NCBI GenBank assembly: GCA_017445905.1
Contig: JAFSRX010000038.1
Coordinates: 56,025 to 120,024, forward strand
Length of the DNA: 64,000 nucleotides
Source of the DNA: Eubacterium sp.
GTDB lineage: Bacteria > Bacillota > Clostridia > Oscillospirales > Acutalibacteraceae
Direction: 5' to 3'
The notes beneath the pieces were generated by a model, which was not told the origin of the DNA, ran no database searches, and saw nothing but the letters and a program-made list of their open reading frames with translations. A program made the position numbers and the translations under genes. Shown in pieces: positions 27,864 through 39,400 of the stretch; position 1 is the first letter of the stretch, and the number at the start of each line of letters is the position of its first letter.

Positions 27864-30800
27864 ATGAAAAAGCTGAGTAAAAGAGTTATATCCTTATTCC
27901 TCGCATTGCTGATGCTCTGCAGCGTTCTGCCTGCAGGTACGATGACTGCACAGGCGGCAAATGGTGTTAGTAATAAGATAAATAGTCTAAGATTAATATA
28001 TAAAGATGGTTTATATTGGAATCACGCAGTAATAAGCAAAGAAGATAGAGAAGCAAACGACAATTATCATGCGGGTCAAAATGGACCTCATGGTGGGGCA
28101 TCGTTAATGAATTCTAAAATGTTTATTACTAATAGACCATGTAACCATCATGGCGAGAATCCTCCGATAGATAAACAGGGAAATTCAATTGATTGCAACT
28201 GTTTTGACGGATGCGTTCAATGTTGGGGATTCGCAAATAGATTCTTTTGGGATGTTTTTGGAGAAATGCCGAGTCAAGTGCCTAGAAGTTATGATAAGAG
28301 AGATATTACTATAGGTGACCAAGTTAGATTTGACACTGACGCGGATAATGGACATTCTGCTGTGGTAATAGGCAGAAATGGAAACACAATAACTGTAGTT
28401 GAATGTAACGTGGGTAAACCTTGTCTTATTAAATGGGGAGGCTCATATAATGTAAATCGTGTATATTGGTTTAAGCATTCTACGAAGTATGAGGCTGTAA
28501 ATAATGGAACTTCGACTGATAGTGGCACAGCATTTTTTTATCAGTATAATTCAAGTAACAAGCAAATGAGTAGTGACGGTCTTGTTAAGTTCCATTATGA
28601 CAGTTTTAAAGTTTGTGATTGGGCAAACGGTATCAATATAAACACCGTTTTTGGTACAATATCATTTACAGATAAATGTTATTATAAAGCGACTGGCAAA
28701 ACCGCTTCAAAAAACAGCAATTGTTATGAAAAAAAGGTATTATATTTTGCAATGTCAGAATATGGACAGATGTTAATAAGCCATTCTAAATTGAAACAAA
28801 GCAAAAAGAAAATAACCGAGGCTATTAATCCTGATATTCAGGCAAAAGTTCATTTTAAAAGTGGAAAGAACTACAATAATCCGCATAATATTGAAAAAAT
28901 CGACACTTTGAAATTCAGAACAATTGAATCAGGATATTTTTTCTCAAATCAGTACACAAGTGGTGATAATAGAGTTTATTTTAAATACGCCGGCGATGCA
29001 ATTAATGGTATTGTAGATTATATTGGATCGTCAGTAGTAGTGCCATACATTGATATAAAAACGTATAACAAATCTAATTCTAGCTCCAAAAAAGCTAGTA
29101 TCGGATTATCAGCATTAATAAATCTATTCACAATTAAAGCGCTTGCTGCTTCAATGTATTTTACACAGACTAATACAATAATTCCCGCTGGCACGTATCT
29201 TCACATTTCCGAATACGACGGCGAATACGGCAAAACAAATTACAACGGACGGGAAGTATGGGTAAATCTTAACTATTGCTATTATGTTGCCCCAGCAATT
29301 TTGCCTCCGCCTGCACCGACTGTAACATTAAACTCTGCACAGGATATCTGTGACGGAGATTTTATAGAATTCTCATGGAATAGTGTAAGAGACGCAGAAA
29401 CGTATGTTGCGCAATTATATGACAGCAACGGCAAATGCGTTAAAACAATAAGGGATATTTATGGCAACAGCGCGTGGTTCCAGGTTATGGACGGCGGAAC
29501 ATATACTATTAAGGTTTACGGCAGAAATTATATGTTCGACGGCGACATTGGAACCTGCTCCAAGAAGGTAACCGTTCATCCGCCGAGCAAGGTAACCTTC
29601 CAGAATGACGACGGAAGCAAGATTGCGGAGCAGATGGTTTCTTACAATAAAAACGCAACCGCGCCTATGGCGCCCGAGAGAAGAGGCTATTCCTTCAGAA
29701 GCTGGAAAGGTAATCTTAATAATATTAAGGCGGAAACAACTATTACCGCTGAATACGAAAAGAGCAAATATAAGGTTCAGTTTGTTGATTTAAAGGGTAA
29801 TGTTATAAGCGAACAGGATGTTTTGTACGGCGAAGACGCAACGCCTCCCGAGGCAGGCTCAGTTCCTGTGCCGAACAGCAATTATGAATTCTCAGGATGG
29901 AACAGCGAGAAGTATAAAAATGTTTACCAGATTGATAAGAGCGAGCCGATAAAAATCAAGGCTGTATATAACTGGATAAATAAGGACTTACCGATTGCAT
30001 GCTCCAATGTCAGAGCAGAGCGTCAGCCCGACGGCTATACGGTTTATTTTGAACTTGAAAACTATCCCGACGCAAGAACAAGAGGCAGAGCAGTTGTTGC
30101 GCTGAAAACACAGAGCGGCAAACTTGTTTACACAACGGAATCCGCTGCTTTCAGCATTGCTGAGGGCGGAACGAAGGCAATGGAAGTATTCGTTCCTTGC
30201 GAGGTTGCTTCAACGGTTGCCGAGGTGATGATTGTTGACAGTAGCTACGACGGAATCCCGATTTCCAACATTGAAAGCTCCTCGATTGATAATGCGCTTA
30301 TGTGGTCAAACTGGCTGACGGCGCTTCCCGAAGGTCTTGACGAAAACGACGCCGAGATTGAAGAAAGAACAGAATATCGCTACAGAGATATTATTAAGAC
30401 AACCGGTAACACCTCAAAGAAACCCGACTATGTAACGCTTCTTAAGGACGGCGTAATTCTTCATAACGAAGAGTATCAGGCTCGTCTTGCCGATACGAAT
30501 TATACCTATCTTCCTAAAGCCTCGGACGCAAAGCGCACTGATTCAAGCGGGAACTGGTCCTCCTGGTCATGGAGCAAGATAGACGGCTTTGACTATGAGA
30601 ATAAAACACGTACTGTTCAGACTCAGCAGGCGGTTAAGAGCAGAACAACTAATTATAACTATTATCACTATAGATATTGGAACTCCACTTACGGAACATG
30701 GTATTATACCTACGGCTCGGGTATGGGCGGAACATATAACACTCATTCACAGACAAGTCCGCTTACTCATTATGCGACCTATGACGGTGTTAAAGCTTAT

Positions 30801-33341
30801 GTTAAGAGCGGAGGATATATTAAATACAGCGGCGAACTCTGGTTCTTAAAAGGAACAACAACAACCGAACAAAAGGCAACGCAATGGCGTTATCAGGACA
30901 CAACGCACACATACCATTTCTACAGATGGGATGATGAAAGTTGGAGCGATTGGGCTCCTGAGGTTGTTAATGCAAGTGATGAACGCGAGGTTGAAACAAG
31001 AACAACCAAGAGATATAAGAGCGTTTCCGCGGGTATTGAGGACAACAGCGGCGAAAGCCATACCTTTGAAGGCGAGGTTGAACCTGAACTTGCAGGAAAG
31101 AACATAACTCTGTTTATAACAAAATACAAGGCGTCTTCAGACTTCACAAACGAATTTGTGGGTCAGTCAACCGTAAGAGCGGACGGCTCATATTCCTTCA
31201 CATATAAGCTTCGTGAGGAGCCAACTCCCGAAACCGGCGACTTTACTATTAAAATCGGTATCGAGGGCGAATCAGGCACTCGTGAAGTCGGCATTATTGA
31301 AGCGCCGAAGGCTAAATATACAGTAACCTTCTATGATAACAACGATAACGTTGTGGATACTCAGACTGTAACCGAGGGCGAAAATGCGCAAATTCCGTCA
31401 GGTCCCGAGGTTGAAGGAAAAACCTTTATCTGCTGGAACAACAGCTGCACAAATGTTCGCACCAATCTTGAGGTTAAGCCTGTTTATACCGATAATGTTT
31501 ACACAGTTGCATTTGTTGACTGGAGAACGCAGGAAATAACTCTTAAAGAGTATAAATACGGCGAGCCGTTAGAAGCTCCTGCATTTGACGATTGCGAAAG
31601 CGGCAAGGCTCTTGATTGGGATGTTGTTCTTGAAAACGACGGTGAAGAAGTTCTTGTAACTTCAAATATGGTTGTTCAGGCGGTATATGACACAAATGAA
31701 TATACTGTTGATTTCGTTGACGCATACGGCGAGGTTGTTGACTCAAGAACGGTTGAATACGGCGATTCAATAACTGTTGAGGAAATGCCCGACCTTCCCG
31801 AGGACGAAAACGCGGAATATTACGATTGGGCGATTGAACCCGAAGAGTTGATGAATATTAAAGAGAATATCACAGTTCCTGCAGCATTCGATTTCGACGA
31901 AACAACGGCAACCCCGACAGCAGATGTAACAACAGGTCATTATGATAATACGCAGACGGTTACTCTTTCCTGCGAGGATGAAAACGCAACCATTTTCTAT
32001 ACAACCGACGGTTCAGACCCGAAGGAAACCGTTGAGACAACCGATGAGAATTCAGGCGTTGACGGTGAAGAGAGCGAAGAAGCGATTGACGGCGGTAACA
32101 GTATTACACAGGCTCATATTTATACGCAGCCGATTGAAATCAGCGAAGATACCGAGTTACGATTCTATGCCTCTTCCCTCGGCAAAAACGATTCGGAGGA
32201 AGCTGATGAATACTATGCTTTCGGCAGCAGCAAAATTGTAAATGCTTACAGCAAATTCTCGAATGACAGTGAATTCAGCGGAGTAACAACATTTATCAGC
32301 GACGATATGTCAACATTGAATGATGATGAACTGTTTGCTATTGAAGGCTATACAATTGACGGAGTTTATACCGACAGCGAGTGTACTGACTCAGTTGACT
32401 TTGAAAACGGAACCTTTGGCGACGTTGTAAATCTGTATGCTAAATACACAATTAATTCCTACACCGTAACCTTCAAAAAAGACGGTGAAACGGTGGATAC
32501 ACAGACTGTAGATTACGGCAGCGAGGCAACTCCGCCCGAAATGCCGAAGGACGGAACAAAAGTATTCTTTGAATGGGATACCGATGAATATACTTTCGTT
32601 GAAAAAGATTTAACTGTTAATGCGGTTTATAAGGAAGAGAGCGAAATAACAAAAATTAAACTCAACAGAGATAATTATGTTATGGACGAGGGCGACACCT
32701 TCACTCTTAAAGGTGAAATCAACGGAAGCGAAGCACCCGATGACTTAAGCATTATCTGGCACAGTGAGGACGAAAAGGTTGCAACCGTTTTTGACGACGG
32801 AACGGTTACCGCAAACGGAAAAGGCGAAACGGTTATTTACGCTGTAACCTCCGATGATTCGGCAGTTGCCGAATGTAAGATAACCGTTAATCCGAGCGTG
32901 AACTATTCTGTTACTCTTAAGGATTCCTCAACAGTTCGTTTTGACTCGGCAGGCTATCTCAGAAACATTCCGTTCAGTGATAACACCGTTGATAGCCTTC
33001 TTACTAACTTCAAAAACTATCCTGCGTCACTTGTGTTTAACGATGCAAACGGCGATGTTATCAGCGGCAGTGATTTAGTAGGAACCGGCACAACTATTAA
33101 CCTTGTTAATAACGGCGAAACCATTAACAGCATTACTGCGGTAATGACAGGCGATTTGACCTGCGACGGAAAGATAAACAACCGCGATGTTGTTTACGCA
33201 GCAAGGGTTATTGTTAAAAAACAAACAGCAAACGAGCCACAGCTCCTTGCTATGGATGTAAACGGCGACGGCAAGGTTAATAACCGCGATGTTGCAATGC
33301 TTGCAAGGTATCTTGTTGGAAAAGAAACAATAAATTCTTAA
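27864..33341 (+). CDS. Giant dockerin protein with CHAP-like peptidase domain (operon A)
   Basis: 1825 aa. Its AAGGAG site lies inside the end of the upstream gene. Signal peptide 1-32. About 60-205 is a CHAP/NlpC-like cysteine peptidase domain (QCWGFANRFF, C120; GHSAVV, H164; VVEC, E180), suggesting peptidoglycan or amide hydrolysis. Then come an SH3-like segment (about 432-478), an Ig/Fn3-like domain, InlB repeats (574-700), a Trp/Tyr-rich region (810-1060), a chitobiase C-terminal-like repeat (about 1349-1455, ATIFYTTDG), another InlB repeat, a Big_2 domain (about 1594-1675), and a C-terminal dockerin with two F-hands at D1764 and D1798 (DVNGDGKVNNRD). The dockerin should bind cohesins of this operon or of operon B. 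Catalysis is inferred. Confidence 0.82.
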   Translation: MKKLSKRVISLFLALLMLCSVLPAGTMTAQAANGVSNKINSLRLIYKDGLYWNHAVISKEDREANDNYHAGQNGPHGGASLMNSKMFITNRPCNHHGENPPIDKQGNSIDCNCFDGCVQCWGFANRFFWDVFGEMPSQVPRSYDKRDITIGDQVRFDTDADNGHSAVVIGRNGNTITVVECNVGKPCLIKWGGSYNVNRVYWFKHSTKYEAVNNGTSTDSGTAFFYQYNSSNKQMSSDGLVKFHYDSFKVCDWANGININTVFGTISFTDKCYYKATGKTASKNSNCYEKKVLYFAMSEYGQMLISHSKLKQSKKKITEAINPDIQAKVHFKSGKNYNNPHNIEKIDTLKFRTIESGYFFSNQYTSGDNRVYFKYAGDAINGIVDYIGSSVVVPYIDIKTYNKSNSSSKKASIGLSALINLFTIKALAASMYFTQTNTIIPAGTYLHISEYDGEYGKTNYNGREVWVNLNYCYYVAPAILPPPAPTVTLNSAQDICDGDFIEFSWNSVRDAETYVAQLYDSNGKCVKTIRDIYGNSAWFQVMDGGTYTIKVYGRNYMFDGDIGTCSKKVTVHPPSKVTFQNDDGSKIAEQMVSYNKNATAPMAPERRGYSFRSWKGNLNNIKAETTITAEYEKSKYKVQFVDLKGNVISEQDVLYGEDATPPEAGSVPVPNSNYEFSGWNSEKYKNVYQIDKSEPIKIKAVYNWINKDLPIACSNVRAERQPDGYTVYFELENYPDARTRGRAVVALKTQSGKLVYTTESAAFSIAEGGTKAMEVFVPCEVASTVAEVMIVDSSYDGIPISNIESSSIDNALMWSNWLTALPEGLDENDAEIEERTEYRYRDIIKTTGNTSKKPDYVTLLKDGVILHNEEYQARLADTNYTYLPKASDAKRTDSSGNWSSWSWSKIDGFDYENKTRTVQTQQAVKSRTTNYNYYHYRYWNSTYGTWYYTYGSGMGGTYNTHSQTSPLTHYATYDGVKAYVKSGGYIKYSGELWFLKGTTTTEQKATQWRYQDTTHTYHFYRWDDESWSDWAPEVVNASDEREVETRTTKRYKSVSAGIEDNSGESHTFEGEVEPELAGKNITLFITKYKASSDFTNEFVGQSTVRADGSYSFTYKLREEPTPETGDFTIKIGIEGESGTREVGIIEAPKAKYTVTFYDNNDNVVDTQTVTEGENAQIPSGPEVEGKTFICWNNSCTNVRTNLEVKPVYTDNVYTVAFVDWRTQEITLKEYKYGEPLEAPAFDDCESGKALDWDVVLENDGEEVLVTSNMVVQAVYDTNEYTVDFVDAYGEVVDSRTVEYGDSITVEEMPDLPEDENAEYYDWAIEPEELMNIKENITVPAAFDFDETTATPTADVTTGHYDNTQTVTLSCEDENATIFYTTDGSDPKETVETTDENSGVDGEESEEAIDGGNSITQAHIYTQPIEISEDTELRFYASSLGKNDSEEADEYYAFGSSKIVNAYSKFSNDSEFSGVTTFISDDMSTLNDDELFAIEGYTIDGVYTDSECTDSVDFENGTFGDVVNLYAKYTINSYTVTFKKDGETVDTQTVDYGSEATPPEMPKDGTKVFFEWDTDEYTFVEKDLTVNAVYKEESEITKIKLNRDNYVMDEGDTFTLKGEINGSEAPDDLSIIWHSEDEKVATVFDDGTVTANGKGETVIYAVTSDDSAVAECKITVNPSVNYSVTLKDSSTVRFDSAGYLRNIPFSDNTVDSLLTNFKNYPASLVFNDANGDVISGSDLVGTGTTINLVNNGETINSITAVMTGDLTCDGKINNRDVVYAARVIVKKQTANEPQLLAMDVNGDGKVNNRDVAMLARYLVGKETINS

Positions 33342-33354
33342 AAATCTTAAATAT

Positions 33355-33379
33355 GCATAGGCGCAAAATGCGCCTATGC
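33355..33379 (+). terminator. Intercistronic hairpin in operon A
   Basis: 11-bp perfect stem GCATAGGCGCA / TGCGCCTATGC with an AAA loop but no strong T run. An attenuator or mRNA-processing hairpin fits better than a full terminator. Operon B has a hairpin at the same position. Confidence 0.6.
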
Positions 33380-33419
33380 TGTTTATGATTATTAGGTTAA
33401 CTGAAAGAAGCAAAATACT

Positions 33420-36400
33420 ATGAGAACAAAAAAACTAATAAGCATATTGCTTTCTGTTATAATGGTTTTAAGTTCGTTGACTGTAACGAACTTTTTTGCC
33501 TATGCAGATGATTTAACAACAGGTTCCTGCGGCAATAATGTATCCTATTCATTTGATTCTGCAACCGGAACGCTGACTATAAGCGGAACAGGACCGATGA
33601 CAAACTATACTTGGTCATCACATTCACCATTTTATGGAAATGCGAATATTGAAACCGTAATTATTAATGACGGTGTAACAACTATAGGAAGGTATTCTTT
33701 TGAAGGATGTTCGGGAATTGTTGATGTTTCAATCTCTGAAAGTGTAAGCAAAATCGGTGATGATTCGTTTTATAAGTGTCGGAGTTTAAAAAGCGTAGTG
33801 ATTCCGGACGGCGTTACCGAAGTTGCGTTTGATTCATTTCAATATTGTGAGTCACTGACTACGGTAATAATCCCGGATAGCGTAAAGAAGATATTAGGCT
33901 ATGCTTTTAATGGGTGCAGTAATTTAACTGATATAGACCTTCCTGACAGTCTTGAAGAAATACATCAAAGTGCTTTCGATCACACCGGATTAACAAGCAT
34001 AACAATCCCGGATAGTGTAAAAACTATAAGAGTAGGAGCATTTGGGAGCTGCAAAATCACAAGTGTAAGAATCCCCGCCAATGTAACAGAGTTGGGTGAA
34101 AATCCGTTCAGCAGCTGCAAAGAACTGGAAAGCATAGAAGTTGATGAAAACAACAAGGTGTATGATAGCCGAAACAACTGTAACGCCATTATAGAAACAT
34201 CAACTAACAAACTTGTTACAGGCTGCAAAAATTCTGAAATCCCAAATGATGTTAGCACAATAGGTAAAAAAGCATTTTTTTATTGTATTGGTTTATTAAG
34301 CGTTTCTTTGCCTGACAGCATAAAAACTATTGAAGATTCAGCCTTCGAGTGGTGCGCTAATTTAGCAGTTGTATCATTATCTGAAAACTTAGAGGTTATT
34401 GGGGAAAAAGCGTTTTGTTTCTGTAAATTATCAAATGTATTATGCATTCCCGAAACAGTAACAAGTATAGGTTCCGAAGCCTTCAGTTACTGTTCCCGTA
34501 TTACCGAAATAGTTATACCTAATTACTATTGCGAAATATATGACAGCGCCAGGACCATTCCTGAAAACGCAGTTATTAAAAGTTACTGCGTTGATTCCTC
34601 TGCAGAAAAATATGCAAACAAGTATTCAAGAACATTCGAATCCTTAGGTCATAAGTCCTTGGATTTAATATCTGTAACAAATCCGACATGCACCGAACAA
34701 GGATATTCGACATATAACTGTTCTTCCTGCGGTCAAACTTTTTATGATAACTATACCGAAACAATTCCCCATAGTTGGGATGCAGGAGTTGTAACAACAG
34801 AATCAACCTGTTCACAGGAAGGTGTTAAAACATATACCTGCACAGAGTGCAGCGCAATGAAAACAGAGGCAATTCCTGTTGACAGCAGCAATCATAATTA
34901 TACTGCAGCTGTTATTGACCCAAGTTGTACAGAGAGAGGTTATACAAAGCACACCTGTTCACTTTGCGGAAACACATATAACAGCGATTATACCGAAACA
35001 ATTCCCCATAGTTGGGATGCAGGAGTTGTAACAACAGAATCAACCTGTTCACAGGAAGGTGTTAAAACATATACCTGCACAGAGTGCAGCGCAACGAAAA
35101 CAGAGGCAATTCCTGTTGACAGCAATAAACACAGTTATACTTCGGAGGTAATTGCGCCAAGCTGTACAGAGCAAGGTTACACGATATATACCTGTTCCTT
35201 TTGCGGAAACACATATGTTGATGATTATGTTGATGCAACAGGGCATGATTATCTTCCCACGGTAACATCAGCCACCTGTTTAGCAGGGGGATACACCACT
35301 TATACCTGCTCAAAATGCGGAGATAGTTATGTTGACAACGAAACTGCAGCAGGAGACCATAGTTGGAATGATGGCGAAATATTAAAAGCAGCAACATATT
35401 CCGAAACAGGTTCTGTTAAATATACCTGCTCAGTTTGCGGAGAAACCAAAACAGAAGATATTAACTATATAACCGGCACTTGCGGCGAAGATGTTCATTA
35501 TTCTTTTGAAATTGCAACCGGAACGCTTACTCTGAGCGGTTCGGGACCGATGGCCTCTTACGAATATTCAAAATCGCCATTTTATGAAAATCACTCAATA
35601 AAACACCTTGTTATTGAAGAAGGTGTTACGAGTGTTTGTCTTTATGCATTTACAGGCTGCAAAAAAATGGAAAGTGCTGTTATTCCTGCAAGTTTGACAA
35701 GGGTAAGCTACTGTGCATTCAGTTGGTGCACGTCTTTAACAAGCATTACGGTAAACGAAGAAAACCCGGTTTACGACAGCAGAAACAACTGTAACGCAAT
35801 CATCAGAACTGCAGATAATCTATTAATTACAGGTTGCAAAACAACCGTTATTCCCGATACCGTTACAGCCATCAATGAATGCGCATTTTACGGCTGTAAT
35901 GAAATGAAGCATATCACAATTCCAAACAGCGTTACAAGATTGGGTGAGCTTTCATTTTACCGATGCGAAGCATTGGAAAAAATCACAATTCCTAACAGCG
36001 TAACAAGGATTGACGGCGGCGCATTTTTAGGCTGTAAAAAAATTAATCATTTTGTAATACCGGATAGCGTTAGTTCTATCGGCAGTGATTCCTTTGCAGC
36101 ATATACAGCTTCCGACCGCGACAGTGAAGCAACCCGATTTGATAGTAATTCCTATATTTTGCCGGTTGCAAGAAGTGTGCGCTATAAAAACAAACTGTAT
36201 ATGCGATTTGATAAATCTTTCGCTGAATTTAATTATAATCTGTATTCCGAATATCTCAAATTCCCAGAGTTAACTGACGCTGTTTCATACAATATTTATA
36301 AATCGCTGATAAAAAATGGACCAAAGGGTTATTATGTTGTAGGCGCAAAGAAAAGCGGAAACAATTGGGTAAACCAGTATTCAGGTACAATAGTTGATAA

Positions 36401-39400
36401 CACCATTTTTCCTTGGAAAGAAAATGAGCCAAGCGGAGACGGGAACCAGGTTACCTTGCGGTCCTCGGACGGTTTGTTAAATGATGGCGATATTGCCAAT
36501 ACGTCTTATGGTTTTATCGCGTGTATAGATTTAAATGATATTAATTCACAAACATTTTCTTCTGCAATTTATAAGACAAATAAGTATGTGTTTTATAACA
36601 ATCCAATGCCGTTTTATGCCGCAAAACTTATTGCGGATGCAAACGGTGGATATCTTGCAACAGCAACAAGTTCAGCGGAAAATACTGTAATAAAACAGAT
36701 TAAGGGCAGCGAAAAAGATGTCATTCTTGGTGCTGTAAAAAACAGTAGTTTGCAATTTGAATGGCTGAACGGAGAAACCTTTAATAATTACAGCAATTTC
36801 AGAAGTGGGCAGCCTGACCACTCAAGCAATTATAACGGACAGTGGTTTTTACATATGTTCCCGGCAGGTGACTGGGATGACGACAGTGATAAAAGCTCAG
36901 GCAACGGAAAGTCAAATAATGGCTTTATTGTTGAATATGCACCGAACAATATTGAAATCGTTTATACGGAAACCGATGCAACTTCTGTAAATGAAAATGA
37001 AATCACACTAAAGGCTAGCTATCCTGACGGAACATCAGCTAATATTGAAACAGAAAGTATAAATATTACAAAGAAGAATAGTATTTCTTATATTGTAACC
37101 GTAAACTATAAGAACGAAAAAGGCGAATCGTTCTCATTATCAAGACTTGTTCAGATTAATGAAACGGGCAAGTGCGGTGATGACGCTTATTATTCCTATG
37201 ACGGTTCAACAGGAACTCTTACTATTACAGGTACAGGTAATATTTACGATTTCAGCAATGCTGCAAACGCACATTTTGCAAACTTTTATGCAGATGTTAA
37301 GACTGTTGTCATCGAAGAAGGAATAACCTCAATCGGCAGCAATACTTTTAACGGTTGCACCGCAGTGAGTGAGATTTCCCTTCCCGATACCTTAACAACA
37401 ATCGGAAGCGAAGCTTTCAGTTTTTGTTCTTCATTACGGAGCCTGACGATACCTGAGAACGTTACCGAAGCTCAGCAATACGCTTTTTATAAGTGTCAAT
37501 CTCTTAAAAATATTGTCTTACCAAAAGCAATAACTACAATAGGCAAAAGTGCTTTTTTAAGCTGTTCTGCATTAGAGAGTATAACGGTATATTCATACAA
37601 TACAGATATATTCGACAGCCAAAGTACAATTCCGTCACAAGCATCTATTAAAAGCTGTCCCGATTCAACAGCTCAGAGTTATGCCGAGAAATACAACAGG
37701 GAGTTTGTCGCCTTCAGCCACGAATTTGAGGAGACAAACAAAGATTCCACTTGTTCACAAGCGGGCGGAACAGTACACACTTGCATTCTTTGCGGTTACT
37801 CGTATTTAGATAATGAACAGCCTTTATCAGAGCATAGTTTTGTGCCTTCGGTTATTCCCGCAACCTGTACAGAAGCTGGGTACAACGTTTTCACTTGTTC
37901 CGAATGCAGTTATGAATACAGAGAAGAACTTCCGTCTGTTTCTCATAATTGGGGGGAAGGAGAAGTAACAAAAGAAAACTCCTGTGAAGAAGACGGTGAA
38001 AAAATCTACACCTGTTCATATTGCAAGCAATCCAGAACAGAGGTTATAAAAGCAACGGGTCATAATTATTCCGAAACCTCATCCACACAGGCAACTTGTA
38101 CAGAAAACGGAAGCATTGTTTACACTTGTGAAAACTGCGGCAGTCAATATTCACAGGTGATTGAAGCGACAGGACACAGTTATGCTGATAGTGTGATTGC
38201 GCCAACATGTACTGAAAAAGGTTATACAAAACATATCTGTTCAGTCTGTGGTAATTCCTATCAATCAAACTACACACCTGCACTCGGCCATAATTTTGAG
38301 ACTTATGTTTTTAATAATGACAATACGGATTTGTTTGACGGAAGCGAAACCGCACATTGCACAAGGTGCAATGCAACAGATGTAAGAAATATCGAAACAA
38401 CAATGGTTTATTCAGAAAGCATTGTTGCTTCATCAGGAGATGAAATCTCCGTTCCGGTATTTATTAAAAACAACACCGGATTAGTCGGATTTGGATTTGA
38501 AATTGAGTATGATTCAAAAATGCTGACGCCGGTATCCGTTACAAAAGGAAGTATTATCACAAGCGGGCTTGATGATAATTTGCAGGGTGATGCAGTTCCG
38601 GGCAAGTTTAAAGTTGTTTGGTACGGCACAGAAAACCTTACCGATAACGGTATTCTGATGTATTTGAATTTCGCTGTCAGCGATAAAGCGAGCGGTGAAA
38701 CAATTATTAAACTATCGTATACTCAGGAAGATACCTTTAATGAAGATTTTGGCGATGTTGAATTAGTTTGCTCCGACATAACGATTACTGTATCCAATGT
38801 AAGTCAAAACACATGGTATCAGGGAACACTAAATCCTTCATCGGCGGAAGTAACCGCCGGAGATATATTCTATATTGCTCTTGACAGTGCTGATGCCAAT
38901 GTGGCGCTGAACAATGCAAGACATATAATTAGTTTTGATAACAGCGCTTTCACATTTATTGGTTATGCCGACTCAAACCGCCATCTTGTTCGAACAAGCG
39001 CGGTTGACAGTACCGGTGAAATTGTTTTAGAAACTAACAACGGCAGAACTTTTAATGTTAGAACTCCGGGCGAGATGTTTGATACGCTGGGCATAGATTA
39101 TCTGTTGTTCAAAGCCAATGATTATGCTTCAAACGGTAACTATGAGTTTGGTTATTCAATAACCGATACAACCGGTATTGACGAAGTTGGTTCAGAAGGT
39201 TGCAATATAAGCATTGATGCATCTGCCACAAGCGAAATAGCCAATATCTTTATTGAAAACGGCTTAACCGGAGAATATGCAGATACAGTAACAGTTCCTG
39301 TATATATTTCCAACAATAAAGGCATTATGGGTTATATGATTAATGTAAACTATAATCCTGAACAGTTGGAAATAGTAATGGCTCAAAGAGGCGCAACATT

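Noticed and set aside
34650-35470. Cysteine-repeat DNA as a CRISPR-like array
   Set aside because: The repeats are coding, diverged in sequence and have no unique spacers between constant repeats.
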